Positions 50,166 through 59,558 of a stretch of 64,000 bases of DNA are shown piece after piece. A program made the position numbers and the translations under genes. The DNA is taken from positions 1 to 64,000 of the forward strand of contig NZ_PYAK01000031.1 in NCBI RefSeq assembly GCF_003264365.1, in the 5' to 3' direction. The stretch comes from Micromonospora noduli (lineage in GTDB: Bacteria; Actinomycetota; Actinomycetes; Mycobacteriales; Micromonosporaceae). Numbering within the stretch: the first letter of the stretch is position 1; the number at the start of each line of letters is the position of its first letter. The notes under the pieces are model-generated. The model was not told where the DNA came from and did no database searches. It saw nothing but the letters and a program-made list of their open reading frames with translations.

Positions 50166-50642
50166 GTGGTGGACGCCGTGGTGTGGATCGTTTTGGGTGT
50201 GCTGCTGGCCGTCGCCGAGATTTTCACGACGACGCTATTTCTGATCATGTTCGGGGCCGGTGCGTTCGCCGCCGCCGGTGCGGCCGCCCTGGGCGCGCCG
50301 GTCGCCGTGCAGGCGCTGGTCTTCGCGGTGGTGTCGGCGCTGAGCCTGGTGGTGGTCCGACCGGTTATCCGGCGGCACAGCCGCTCCGCGCTGGAGAGTG
50401 GCGAGCAGCCGTTCGGCGTGGAGGCGATCGAGGGCTCCACGGCGCTGGTGCTGGAACGGGTGGACGCCGAGCAGGGTCTCGTCAAGATCGACGGTGAGTT
50501 GTGGAGCGCCCGGTCGTACGACACGACACAGGTCTACGACCCCGGTCAACGGGTTCGGGTGATAAAGGTCCGGGGCGCTACCGCCCTGGTGTGGCAGGAC
50601 GATGTTTCTTCCGCCGGCGAGCTGCCGGAATCGAGAGGGTGA
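50166..50642 (+). CDS. NfeD-like membrane protein
   Basis: 158 residues: three membrane helices (about 3-75) with LGVLLAVAEIFTTTLFLIMF, then a soluble OB-fold (EAIEGSTALVLERVDAEQGL, VRVIKVRGATALV). NfeD proteins are encoded with SPFH/stomatin proteins, as here, and together organise membrane microdomains. Its TGA lies six bases before the ATG of the SPFH gene. Confidence 0.9.
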   Translation: MVDAVVWIVLGVLLAVAEIFTTTLFLIMFGAGAFAAAGAAALGAPVAVQALVFAVVSALSLVVVRPVIRRHSRSALESGEQPFGVEAIEGSTALVLERVDAEQGLVKIDGELWSARSYDTTQVYDPGQRVRVIKVRGATALVWQDDVSSAGELPESRG

Positions 50643-50647
50643 ACGGA

Positions 50648-51754
50648 ATGACCTTAATCGGGGTGGTGGTGATCGCGGTGGCGTTGATCGCCGTGATAAC
50701 GCTGGCCAAGGCTGTGCGGATCGTGCCGCAGCAACGTCAGGACGTGGTGGAACGGCTCGGCAAGTACAAGCGCACCCTCAGCCCCGGCCTCAACCTGCTG
50801 GTGCCGTTCATCGACGCGGTCCGTACCAAGGTCGACATGCGGGAGCAGGTGGTCAGCTTCCCGCCGCAGCCGGTGATCACCTCGGACAACCTGGTGGTCT
50901 CGATCGACACGGTCCTCTACTTCAAGGTGGTCGACTCCGTCCGGGCGACCTACGAGATCTCCAGCTTCCTCCAGGCCATCGAGCAGCTGACCGTCACCAC
51001 GTTGCGTAACGTGATCGGTTCGCTCGATCTGGAGCGGGCATTGACCAGCCGGGACGAGATCAACCGGCACCTCTCGGGTGTGCTGGACGAGACCACCGGC
51101 CGCTGGGGCATCAAGGTGACCCGGGTCGAGATCAAGGCGATCGAGCCGCCGGCCAGCATCCGCGACTCCATGGAGAAGCAGATGCGCGCCGAGCGGGACC
51201 GTCGTGCGGCGATCCTGACCGCCGAGGGGCACAAGCAGTCGGTGATCCTCACCGCCGAGGGTGACAAGCAGTCGGCGGTGCTGCGGGCCGACGGTGACCG
51301 GCAGGCCCGGATCCTGCAGGCCGAGGGTCAGGCGAAGGCTATCCGGACGGTCTTCGACGCGATCCACCAGGCCAACCCGAGCCAGAAGGTGCTCGCCTAC
51401 CAGTACCTGCAGGCTCTGCCGCAGATCGCCCAGGGCAGCGCCAACAAGGTCTGGATCATCCCGGCCGAGCTGACCAAGGCCCTGGAGGGGATGGGTGGCG
51501 CGCTCGGTGGGCTGAGCCAGATGGTGGGGGATCTGCCCGCACCGGAGGCCGCGGACCAGGCGAGCCAGGTCGAGCGCGAGGCCGCGGAGGCGGCCCAGGC
51601 CGCGGCGGACGCCGCCCAGCAGATCCACGACGAGGTACGCGTCGCCGAGGCGCAGGCCACCGGCGGCAAGGGGTCGAAGGGGCTGCCCGCGCCGGAGCCG
51701 GTGTCGCCGACCAGCCTCGTCGAGGACCCGGCCGACCAGCGCGAGCGCGGCTGA
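50648..51754 (+). CDS. SPFH / stomatin-like protein
   Basis: 368 residues. One N-terminal helix, then the band-7 domain with VPQQRQDVVERLGKYKRTLS and ALTSRDEINRHLSGVLDET, and a long coiled coil of repeats (ILTAEGHKQSVILTAEGDKQ). The Ala/Glu-rich C-terminus ends Pro-rich. It forms oligomers at the inner membrane with NfeD. ATG 50648 has GAGAGG eight bases upstream. Confidence 0.92.
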   Translation: MTLIGVVVIAVALIAVITLAKAVRIVPQQRQDVVERLGKYKRTLSPGLNLLVPFIDAVRTKVDMREQVVSFPPQPVITSDNLVVSIDTVLYFKVVDSVRATYEISSFLQAIEQLTVTTLRNVIGSLDLERALTSRDEINRHLSGVLDETTGRWGIKVTRVEIKAIEPPASIRDSMEKQMRAERDRRAAILTAEGHKQSVILTAEGDKQSAVLRADGDRQARILQAEGQAKAIRTVFDAIHQANPSQKVLAYQYLQALPQIAQGSANKVWIIPAELTKALEGMGGALGGLSQMVGDLPAPEAADQASQVEREAAEAAQAAADAAQQIHDEVRVAEAQATGGKGSKGLPAPEPVSPTSLVEDPADQRERG

Positions 51755-51906
51755 TCCTGTACGCCGGCCACCCGGTCGGCTAAATACGAGAAAGACTCAT
51801 GGGGCGCTCCGACGCCTGCCACGATCGGTCCTAGGACGGGTGGTGACCAGGCAATCGGGGCGCCCCGGCGCGTCGGTGCACCGCTCGACGACGAGCGAGG
51901 TGACGC

Positions 51907-52674
51907 ATGAAGGATCCGGCGAATCGGATGTGGTCCTCGGCCCCGGTGCCCGGCGCGCACGACCCGGTCGCCCCGCTGGGCTCCCGGCGCAGCGGTGGCG
52001 GGTTCGGCGTACTGCCCTTCGTCGGCGAGCCGACCCCGGGCGCCCCCGCCACGAACGCCAGTTGGGCCTGGTCGGTACGTCGGTTCGCGCGAGCGGCGGT
52101 CTGGCTGCTGCCCGCGTACGCCATCCTGTACGGCGCGGTGGCGATGGCCAGCGACGGAGGGGTGGGCAACGACCCCTATCCGGCCGACGGCCGGGCGGTG
52201 TACCTGATCGGTTGGGTGGCCGCGGTCTGGCTCGGCCTGCTCGCGCTGCTGGCCCTCACCGGGCTGCTGGCCGCGACCCGCAGCCGCCGGGTGGCCGCCG
52301 CCGGCCTGCTGGTCAGCATCGCCGGCACCGTGCTGATGCTGCCGTTCGCCGGGTTCGAGGAGCAGACGCCGGTCTTCGGCGCCACCGCGCGGTCACTGGT
52401 CCTGCTCGGCGCGACGTTCTACAGCGCGGGCTGGTTCCTCACCGGGTGGGCGGTGGCCCGCTCGGGCACCTTCAGCCTCGGCGACGGCGTCATGCTGATC
52501 ATCGCCGCGCCGCTGCTCGGCCTCGGCGGTGCCCTGATCGGCTCGTTGCAGACCTTCGGCGCGATCTTCGTGCTGATCGCCGGCATCGGCATCGGCTACC
52601 GCTCCGGTCGCCTGATGCCCCGCGAGACCGCCAGAGACGCCGCCTCCGCCAGCCTGAGCACCCCAAACCCCTAA
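51907..52674 (+). CDS. membrane protein, unknown function
   Basis: 255 residues: hydrophilic Gly/Pro-rich N-terminus (about 1-58), then six hydrophobic helices (about 63-235) and a short charged tail. GAGG stands six bases before ATG. No family recognised. CCTAGGAC near 51828 may hold its promoter. Confidence 0.7.
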   Translation: MKDPANRMWSSAPVPGAHDPVAPLGSRRSGGGFGVLPFVGEPTPGAPATNASWAWSVRRFARAAVWLLPAYAILYGAVAMASDGGVGNDPYPADGRAVYLIGWVAAVWLGLLALLALTGLLAATRSRRVAAAGLLVSIAGTVLMLPFAGFEEQTPVFGATARSLVLLGATFYSAGWFLTGWAVARSGTFSLGDGVMLIIAAPLLGLGGALIGSLQTFGAIFVLIAGIGIGYRSGRLMPRETARDAASASLSTPNP

Positions 52675-52678
52675 CCCA

Positions 52679-52734
52679 CCCACCCGGCCCCACCCACCCG
52701 GCCCCACCCACCCGGCCCCACCCACCCGGCCCCA
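52679..52734. repeat. tandem repeat, four 14-bp units
   Basis: Four exact copies of CCCACCCGGCCCCA directly after the membrane-protein gene, continuing as degenerate CCCACCC to about 52757. The C-tracts leave a G-rich opposite strand capable of quadruplex formation. Confidence 0.9.
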
Positions 52735-52780
52735 CCCACCCATCCACCCACCCGGCCTCGGGCCCGCCCCTCGCCCAGCT

Positions 52781-52846
52781 CCGGTGATCATGAGGTTGAC
52801 GGGCGATCCCGTGATCAAACCTCCCGCTAACCCCATGATCACCGGG
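52781..52846. repeat. palindromic element, family D
   Basis: Outer arms CCGGTGATCATGAGGTT (left) and the complement of CCGGTGATCATGGGGTT (right), with an inner GTGATCA word at 52811-52817. It lies before the PBP gene. Same GATC-ended design as the other elements; only one copy here. Confidence 0.7.
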
Positions 52847-52883
52847 GCGGGGCGGGGCGGGGCGGGGCGGGGCGGGGCGGGGC
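52844..52883. repeat. eight copies of GGGGC
   Basis: An uninterrupted pentanucleotide array following family D element, then GGGGGAGGCGCGGGG. A strong G-quadruplex candidate on the plus strand upstream of the PBP gene. Confidence 0.9.
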
Positions 52884-52967
52884 GGGGGAGGCGCGGGGCT
52901 GGGGGCTGGGCTGTGGGCGTGAAGTTGCTGACAATTGGCCGGTGGGGGTGGTCGGTTGGCGGCTTTC

Positions 52968-55184
52968 ATGGCAATCCTGGGGAGCATGGCCGCCCCCCGC
53001 TCGCCGCTGTCGCGGCTCTTCACCGTGCTGCTCGCTGGCGTGTTGGCCGGGCTTGTCCTGGCAGTCGCCGCGTTGCCGGGCAACCTGCTGCTCGGGCTCA
53101 CCGCCCGCTCCGCGCTCGGGTCGTACGCCGCGTTGCCGGCCTCGCTGAAGACCCCGGCCACGCCGCAGCGTTCGTACCTCTACGCCAACGACGGCAAGAC
53201 GCTGATCACCACGTTCTACGACGTGAACCGCACCGACGTCCCCCTGTCGGAGATCGCCCCGGTCATGCGGCAGGCGATCGTGGCGGCTGAGGACCGGCGC
53301 TTCTACGACCACGGTGGCGCCGACCTGCGCGGCCTGGCCCGGGCGCTGGTGGCCAACGTCAAGGGTGGCGGCACCGAGCAGGGCGGCTCGACGCTGACCA
53401 TGCAGTACGTCCGTAACGTACTCAAGACCGACCCCACCCGCACCGCCGAGGAGCGTGCCGCCGCCACCGATCCCACAGTGGGCCGCAAGATCCAGGAGAT
53501 CCGGTACGCGAGCGCGCTGGACAAGAGCCTCGGCAAGGACGAGATCCTCGACCGGTACCTGAACATCGCCTACTTCGGCTCCGGCGCGTACGGGATCGCG
53601 GCGGCCAGCCAGCGGTACTTCGGCAAGCCTCCGGCGCAGTTGACCCTCGCCGAGTCGGCCCTGCTGGCCGGTCTGGTGCAGTCCCCGGACGCGTACAGCC
53701 CGATCAGTGGCGACAAGGACGAGGCGCTGGCGCGCCGGTCGTACGTGCTGGACTCGATGGTCGCCACCAACGCAATCACCGCCGCGCAGGCCGCCCAGGC
53801 CAAGGCGGAGCCGCTGGCGCTGCGCCCCACCGCCCAGCCCAACGGCTGCACCGCCGTCTCCCAGGGCCACGACGACTGGGGATTCTTCTGCGACTACCTG
53901 CGCCAGTGGTGGCTGACCCAGCCGGCCTTCGGGGCGACCGTCGCCGAGCGCGAGCAGGCACTGCGTTCGGGCGGCTACACAGTGGTCACCTCGCTGGACC
54001 CGAAGATCCAGGCCACCGCGCAGCAGCAGGCCACCAAGGTCTACGGGTACGACAACAAGCGCGCCCTGCCGATCGCGGCGGTTCAGCCGGGCACCGGGCG
54101 GGTTCTGGCGATGGCGGTCAACCGGCACTACAGCCTCGCCGACAACCCGGGCGGGCAGGCGAACCACCCGAACACCGTCAACCCGCTGATCTCCGGCGGA
54201 GCCAGCGTCGACGGGTACCAGGCGGGTTCCACGTTCAAGCTGTTCACGATGCTCGCCGCGCTGGAGTCGGGCCGTACCCTCTCCACCGGTTTCGACGCGC
54301 CCGCCAAGCTGCCCACCCGGTACGCCGCCGAGGGGCCGGGCAGCTGTGACGGTCACTGGTGCCCGGCGAACGCCAACCCGGACTGGATGGACGGGTACCG
54401 GATGATGTGGGACGGCTTCGGCCGCTCGGTGAACACCTATTTCGTCTGGCTGGCCGAGCAGGTCGGCCAGGACAAGGTGGTCCAGATGGCGCAGCGGCTC
54501 GGCATCACGTTCCGCGCCGACTCGGACGCCAACTTCGCCAAGAACAACGCCGCGAACTGGGGTTCGTTCACCCTCGGCGTGGCGGCCACCACTCCGCTGG
54601 ACCTGGCCAACGCGTACGCCACGGTGGCCGCCGAGGGCACCTACTGCACACCGATGCCGGTGGTCTCGGTGACCGGCGCGGACGGCACGAAGGTGCCGGT
54701 GGGGCAGCCCTCCTGCAAGCGGGTGCTCGACGCCGACGTCGCCCGTGCCGCGACCGACGCGGCCCGCTGCCCGGTGGGTCAGCAGTCGGCGTTCGGGCAG
54801 TGCAACGGTGGCACCGCCACCGGTGTGAACGACATCCTCGACGGCCGACCGGTGGCTGGTAAGACGGGTAGCTCGGAGCAGAACTCCACCGAGACGTTCG
54901 TCGGCTTCACCCCGCAGGTCGCGGTGGCCGGTATCGCCGCCAACCCGGACGACCCGGCCGACTCGGTGGGGTCGGCGGTACAGACCAAGGTGATCGACGC
55001 GGTCGCCCGGGTCATCGCCACCGCCGTGAAGGGCCAACCGGAGAAGGCCTTCGTCGCACCGAGCCGTGAGCTGGCCGGCGACGCGCGCCGCCCGGTGGAG
55101 CGCCCAACGGTCCCGGAACGCCGGCAGGACCCCACCGACGACCCCCGCTCAGCCCTCCAACGCTGGCTGGACCGCCGAGGCTGA
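52968..55184 (+). CDS. bifunctional penicillin-binding protein (class A)
   Basis: 738 residues. N-terminal membrane helix (about 20-42), then GT51 glycosyltransferase motifs AAEDRRFYDHGG (catalytic Glu), GGSTLTMQYVRN and DEILDRYLNIAYFG. The transpeptidase domain has GSTFKLFTMLAAL (Ser-Xaa-Xaa-Lys), SVNTYF (Ser-Xaa-Asn) and VAGKTGSSE (Lys-Thr-Gly). It polymerises and cross-links peptidoglycan outside the membrane. No PASTA domain. ATG 52968 is one of several possible starts (GTG 52935, ATG 52986); none has a clean SD. Confidence 0.92.
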   Translation: MAILGSMAAPRSPLSRLFTVLLAGVLAGLVLAVAALPGNLLLGLTARSALGSYAALPASLKTPATPQRSYLYANDGKTLITTFYDVNRTDVPLSEIAPVMRQAIVAAEDRRFYDHGGADLRGLARALVANVKGGGTEQGGSTLTMQYVRNVLKTDPTRTAEERAAATDPTVGRKIQEIRYASALDKSLGKDEILDRYLNIAYFGSGAYGIAAASQRYFGKPPAQLTLAESALLAGLVQSPDAYSPISGDKDEALARRSYVLDSMVATNAITAAQAAQAKAEPLALRPTAQPNGCTAVSQGHDDWGFFCDYLRQWWLTQPAFGATVAEREQALRSGGYTVVTSLDPKIQATAQQQATKVYGYDNKRALPIAAVQPGTGRVLAMAVNRHYSLADNPGGQANHPNTVNPLISGGASVDGYQAGSTFKLFTMLAALESGRTLSTGFDAPAKLPTRYAAEGPGSCDGHWCPANANPDWMDGYRMMWDGFGRSVNTYFVWLAEQVGQDKVVQMAQRLGITFRADSDANFAKNNAANWGSFTLGVAATTPLDLANAYATVAAEGTYCTPMPVVSVTGADGTKVPVGQPSCKRVLDADVARAATDAARCPVGQQSAFGQCNGGTATGVNDILDGRPVAGKTGSSEQNSTETFVGFTPQVAVAGIAANPDDPADSVGSAVQTKVIDAVARVIATAVKGQPEKAFVAPSRELAGDARRPVERPTVPERRQDPTDDPRSALQRWLDRRG

Positions 55185-55214
55185 CCACCCGCCCTGACCC
55201 GCCCGCGGGGCGGG

Positions 55215-57062
55215 TCAGCGGTCGTGACGCCGGGGGCGGTAGCTGGCCAGGGTGGCGGGGAGGCCGCGGCGGATGATTCCGGCCCAGTCGGTGTCGCCGC
55301 GTAGCACCGCCGCGGCGGTCTTGCGGGCCTGCTCGACTGTGAAGTGCGGTGGCAGCATCAGCTCCGCCGGGTCGACCAGGGCGTTGATCACCACCGGGCG
55401 GTCGGCGGTGAGCGCGCGGTCCCAGACGTCGCGCACCTGGTCCGGTGAGTCGATCAACTCGCCGTGCAGCCCGAGCACCTCCGCCCACTGGTGGTAGGCG
55501 ATGTCCGGCAACTGCTGGCTGTCCGGGAACATCGGCGTCCCCTCGGTGGAGCGCTGTTCCCAGCTGACGAACGCCAGATCCCGGTTGTTGAGCACCAGCA
55601 CCACGAAGCGCGGGTCGGCCCAGCTGCGCCAGTACTTCGCCACGGTGATCAGCTCGTTGACGCCGTTCATCTGCATGGCGCCGTCGCCGATCAAGGCGAC
55701 CAGCGGCCGGTCCGGGTGGGCGAACTTGGCGCTCAACGCGTACGGCATGGCACCACCCATGGACAGCAGCGTGCCGGAGAGGCTGGCCAGCATGCTGGGG
55801 CGTACCTGGATGTGTCGGGCGTACCAGGCGGTGGTGGTGCCGCAGTCGACAGCGAGCAGCACGTCGTCGGGCAGCCGCTCGTTCAGCGTGTGGAAGAGCA
55901 ACTGCGGGTTGACCGGGTCGGCGGCCTGCTCGGCCAGGTCGTGCTGCACCCGGCGCCACGCCGAGGTGGCCTCGGTGACCTCCGCCCGCCAGGCGGTCGG
56001 CCCGGGGCCCGGGCCCAGTTCGTTCAGCAACGCCCGCAGCGTGGGGCGGGCGTCGCCGGTCAGGTTCACCTCGGTCGGGTACCGCAGCCCGAGCTGGGTG
56101 CCGTCCAGGTCGATCTGCACCGCGCGGGCCTGCCCGGGCTGCGGGTAGAACTCCGAGTACGGCATGTTGCTGCCCACGATCAGCAGCCGGTCGCAGCCGC
56201 TCATCAGCTGCCAGCTCGGTCGGGTGCCGAGCAGCCCGATCGCGCCGGTCACCCACGGTTCGCGGTGGTCGACGGCGGTGAAGCCGAGCAGCGCGGTGGC
56301 CACGCCGGCCCCGAGCCGGTCGGCGATCTCGCGGACCTCGTCGCGCGCGCCGAGGGCGCCCTGACCGACCAGCATGGCAACCCGTTGCCCGCCGCGCAGC
56401 ACCTCGGCCGCCCGGCGCACGTCCGCCTCCGGCGGCACCGTCGGCGTGCTGCTCGGCGCGTTGCTGGTCTGGTAGTAGCCGTGGGCGTGCGGCGGGTTCG
56501 GTACGGCCGGCTCGTCCTGCAGGTCCAACGGCAGGATCAGGGCCGTGACGGTACGCCGGGCCAGCGCCGTCCGGCACGCCCGGTCGACCAGGTGGCGTAC
56601 CTGCGCCGGGTGATCGAGCTGGGCCAGGAACGCCGCTGCCACGTCCTTGTAGAGGGCGAGCAGGTCGACCTCCTGGTAGTAACCGCCGCCCTCGGCGGTG
56701 GTCGCGGTGTGACCGACCAGGGCGACCACCGGTTGGTGGTCGAGCTTCGCGTCGTACAGGCCGTTGAGCAGGTGGATGGCGCCCGGCCCGCTGGTGACCA
56801 GCGCGCAGCCCAGCGGCCCGCCGCCGTACTTGACGTGCGCGGAGGCGGCGAAGCCGGCGGTCTCCTCGTGGCGGACCTGGACGAACTGGGCCCGCCCGTT
56901 GGTGCGTTGCAGCGCGGAGGTGAGACCGTTGATGCCGTCGCCGGGATAGCCGAAGTAGCGGTGTACGCCCCAGCTGAACAGTCGCGACACGATGTGGTCG
57001 GCGACGGTCGGACGCCGGGGCAGGGCGCCCGCTTCGCCCGCCGTGGTGTCGTCTGCGCTCAC
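55215..57062 (-). CDS. ThDP-dependent enzyme (pyruvate-oxidase-like)
   Basis: 615 residues. ThDP activation Glu in RHEETAGFAASAHVKY, ALVTSGPGAIHLLNGLYDAK, and the ThDP/Mg motif LIGDGAMQMNGVNELITVAK with LNNRDL. The three-domain order and length match acetolactate-synthase/pyruvate-oxidase-type enzymes (PoxB-like). The reaction is probably decarboxylation of a 2-oxo acid; the exact substrate is unknown. GTG 57062 has GGAAGGA eight bases upstream; ATG 57104 is an alternative start. Divergent from the methyltransferase. Confidence 0.85.
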   Translation of the reverse strand: MSADDTTAGEAGALPRRPTVADHIVSRLFSWGVHRYFGYPGDGINGLTSALQRTNGRAQFVQVRHEETAGFAASAHVKYGGGPLGCALVTSGPGAIHLLNGLYDAKLDHQPVVALVGHTATTAEGGGYYQEVDLLALYKDVAAAFLAQLDHPAQVRHLVDRACRTALARRTVTALILPLDLQDEPAVPNPPHAHGYYQTSNAPSSTPTVPPEADVRRAAEVLRGGQRVAMLVGQGALGARDEVREIADRLGAGVATALLGFTAVDHREPWVTGAIGLLGTRPSWQLMSGCDRLLIVGSNMPYSEFYPQPGQARAVQIDLDGTQLGLRYPTEVNLTGDARPTLRALLNELGPGPGPTAWRAEVTEATSAWRRVQHDLAEQAADPVNPQLLFHTLNERLPDDVLLAVDCGTTTAWYARHIQVRPSMLASLSGTLLSMGGAMPYALSAKFAHPDRPLVALIGDGAMQMNGVNELITVAKYWRSWADPRFVVLVLNNRDLAFVSWEQRSTEGTPMFPDSQQLPDIAYHQWAEVLGLHGELIDSPDQVRDVWDRALTADRPVVINALVDPAELMLPPHFTVEQARKTAAAVLRGDTDWAGIIRRGLPATLASYRPRRHDR

Positions 57063-57181
57063 CTGGCTGGTCCTTCCCGTCGCGTCCCGATGTCCGTCGG
57101 CCATTCCCCTTCTTCTTCGGACAAAACACCCGGTCGGACGGGCGTCGGGGCGCACTGCTCCGCGTCCGGCAGAATCGTCGG

Positions 57182-58003
57182 GTGCCCGTCCACGAGATCA
57201 CCGACCCTGACGACGACCGGATCGCCGACTACCGGGCGCTCACCGACGTCGAGCTGCGCACCCGCTGGGAACCACCGCACGGCCTGTTCATCGCCGAGGG
57301 GGAGCTGGTGCTGCGCCGGGCGCTGCGCGCGGGCTACCCGGCCCGGTCGTACCTGGTCGACGCCAAGCGGGTCGACCAGCTCGCCGACCTGGACACCGGC
57401 GACGCGCCGGTCTACGCAGCGACCCAGGATGTGCTGCAACGTGCCACCGGCTTCCACGTACACCGGGGGGTGCTGGCGTCGTTCCACCGCCGGCCGCTGC
57501 CGACGGCGGCCGAGGTGCTCGCCGCCGCGCGCCGGGTCGTGCTCCTGGAGGACGTGAACAACCACACCAACCTCGGTGCGGTCTTCCGGGGTGCCGCCGC
57601 GCTCGGCATCGACGCGGTGCTGCTGTCGCCGTCCTGCGCCGACCCGCTGTACCGGCGCAGTGTGCGGGTCAGCATGGGTGAGGTCTTCGCGATGCCGTAC
57701 GCGAAGCTCGACCGCTGGCCCGAGGGCCTGGACCAGGTACGGGAGGCCGGCTTCACAGTGCTCGCCATGACGCCCGCGCCGGACGCCGTACCGATCCAGC
57801 GGTTGACCCCGGCGCAGCGCGAGCGGGCGGCGCTGCTGCTCGGTGCCGAGGGGCCCGGCCTCACCGCGGCGGCCCAGGCCGCCAGCGACGTGCGGGTGGT
57901 CCTTCCGATGCGCCGCGGCGTGGATTCGTTGAACGTGGCCGCTGCGGCGGCGGTGGCGTTCTGGGAGCTGGGCCGCGAGGATCCGCCGTTCGGCGGCGAG
58001 TAG
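57182..58003 (+). CDS. SpoU/TrmH-family RNA methyltransferase
   Basis: 273 residues. N-terminal substrate-binding domain (HGLFIAEGELVLRRALRAGY), C-terminal SPOUT domain with the knot motifs VVLLEDVNNHTNLGAVFRGA, LLLGAEGPGLT and RRGVDSLNVAAAAAVAFWEL. It 2'-O-methylates ribose in rRNA or tRNA using SAM. CAGAAT (57170-57175) stands six bases before the GTG, so the mRNA may be leaderless. Confidence 0.93.
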   Translation: MPVHEITDPDDDRIADYRALTDVELRTRWEPPHGLFIAEGELVLRRALRAGYPARSYLVDAKRVDQLADLDTGDAPVYAATQDVLQRATGFHVHRGVLASFHRRPLPTAAEVLAAARRVVLLEDVNNHTNLGAVFRGAAALGIDAVLLSPSCADPLYRRSVRVSMGEVFAMPYAKLDRWPEGLDQVREAGFTVLAMTPAPDAVPIQRLTPAQRERAALLLGAEGPGLTAAAQAASDVRVVLPMRRGVDSLNVAAAAAVAFWELGREDPPFGGE

Positions 58004-58022
58004 ACCGCATCGGCTTGCATGG

Positions 58023-58043
58023 CCATGCGTTCTATTGCATAAT
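58023..58043 (+). promoter_or_regulatory. argG promoter with ARG-box-like site
   Basis: CCATGCGTTCTATTGCATA (58023-58041) resembles the ArgR/AhrC boxes of Streptomyces arginine genes (CATGCAT..CATTGCATA). It overlaps the -10 box CATAAT (58038-58043), seven bases before the GTG of a probably leaderless mRNA; arginine with ArgR would repress. Confidence 0.55.
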
Positions 58044-58050
58044 TTTCCCC

Positions 58051-59502
58051 GTGTCCAAGGTTCTCACCTCCCTGCCCACCGGCGAACGTGTCGGCATCGC
58101 CTTCTCCGGCGGCCTCGACACCTCGGTCGCGGTCGCGTGGATGCGCGACAAGGGCGCCATTCCCTGCGCCTACACCGCCGACATCGGCCAGTACGACGAG
58201 CCCGACATCGCGTCGGTGCCCGGCCGTGCGCTCAGCTACGGCGCCGAGGTCGCCCGCCTGGTCGACTGCCGCGCCGCCCTGGTCGAGGAGGGCCTGGCCG
58301 CGTTGACCTGCGGCGCCTTCCACATCCGCACCGGCGGGCGGGCGTACTTCAACACCACCCCGCTGGGCCGCGCCGTGACCGGCACCCTGCTGGTGCGCGC
58401 GATGGTCGCCGACGACGTCCAGATCTGGGGCGACGGCTCGACCTTCAAGGGCAACGACATCGAGCGGTTCTACCGGTACGGCCTGCTGGCCAACCCGATG
58501 CTGCGCATCTACAAGCCGTGGCTCGACACCGCCTTCGTCACCGAGCTGGGTGGGCGTAAGGAGATGTCCGAGTGGCTGCTCGAACGCGGCCTGCCCTACC
58601 GGGACAGCACCGAGAAGGCGTACTCGACCGACGCCAACATCTGGGGTGCCACGCACGAGGCGAAGACCCTGGAGCACCTCGACACCGGCATCGAGACGGT
58701 CAACCCGATCATGGGCGTCCGCTTCTGGGACCCGTCGGTGGAGATCCCGACCGAGGACGTCACCATCGGCTTCGACCAGGGCCGCCCGGTCACGATCAAC
58801 GGCAAGGAGTTCGGCAGCGCCGTCGACCTGGTGCTGGAGGCCAACGCCATCGGCGGCCGGCACGGCCTGGGCATGTCGGACCAGATCGAGAACCGGATCA
58901 TCGAGGCCAAGAGCCGGGGCATCTACGAGGCGCCCGGGATGGCGCTGCTGCACTACGCGTACGAGCGGCTGGTCAACGCCATCCACAACGAGGACACCCT
59001 GGCGAACTACCACAACGAGGGTCGCCGCCTCGGTCGGCTGATGTACGAGGGCCGCTGGCTGGACCCGCAGGCGCTGATGCTGCGCGAGTCGTTGCAGCGG
59101 TGGGTCGGCACGGCGGTCACCGGCGAGGTGACGTTGCGGCTGCGTCGGGGCGAGGACTACTCGATCCTGGACACCACCGGCCCGTCGTTCAGCTACCACC
59201 CGGACAAGCTGTCGATGGAGCGCACCGAGGACTCGGCGTTCGGCCCGTCGGACCGGATCGGCCAGCTCACCATGCGCAACCTGGACATCGCCGACTCGCG
59301 GTCGAAGCTGGAGCAGTACGCCTCCCTCGGCCTGGTCGGTGGCGGGAACCCGCAGCGGATGATCGGGGCCGAGCAGGCGGCCTCGACCGGGTTGATCGGC
59401 GCGATGCCCGAAGGCGGCGCGGAAGCCATCGCCTCCCGGGGCGTCGCCTCGGCCGAGGACGAGGCGCTCGACCGCGCCGCGATGGAGTTCGGCGTCGACT
59501 GA
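58051..59502 (+). CDS. argG: argininosuccinate synthase (long type)
   Basis: 483 residues, the longer E. coli-like type. GERVGIAFSGGLDTSVAVAW is the PP-loop ATP site; TGRAYFNTTP-like and GDGSTFKGNDIERF are family motifs. It joins citrulline and aspartate with ATP in arginine synthesis. GTG 58051 fixed by the promoter directly upstream. Confidence 0.95.
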   Translation: MSKVLTSLPTGERVGIAFSGGLDTSVAVAWMRDKGAIPCAYTADIGQYDEPDIASVPGRALSYGAEVARLVDCRAALVEEGLAALTCGAFHIRTGGRAYFNTTPLGRAVTGTLLVRAMVADDVQIWGDGSTFKGNDIERFYRYGLLANPMLRIYKPWLDTAFVTELGGRKEMSEWLLERGLPYRDSTEKAYSTDANIWGATHEAKTLEHLDTGIETVNPIMGVRFWDPSVEIPTEDVTIGFDQGRPVTINGKEFGSAVDLVLEANAIGGRHGLGMSDQIENRIIEAKSRGIYEAPGMALLHYAYERLVNAIHNEDTLANYHNEGRRLGRLMYEGRWLDPQALMLRESLQRWVGTAVTGEVTLRLRRGEDYSILDTTGPSFSYHPDKLSMERTEDSAFGPSDRIGQLTMRNLDIADSRSKLEQYASLGLVGGGNPQRMIGAEQAASTGLIGAMPEGGAEAIASRGVASAEDEALDRAAMEFGVD

Positions 59503-59558
59503 CCCCTCTCGCCGGTGGCAAGTCGAGTTCCGGCGTCACGGACGGTAGCGTGTCGGCC

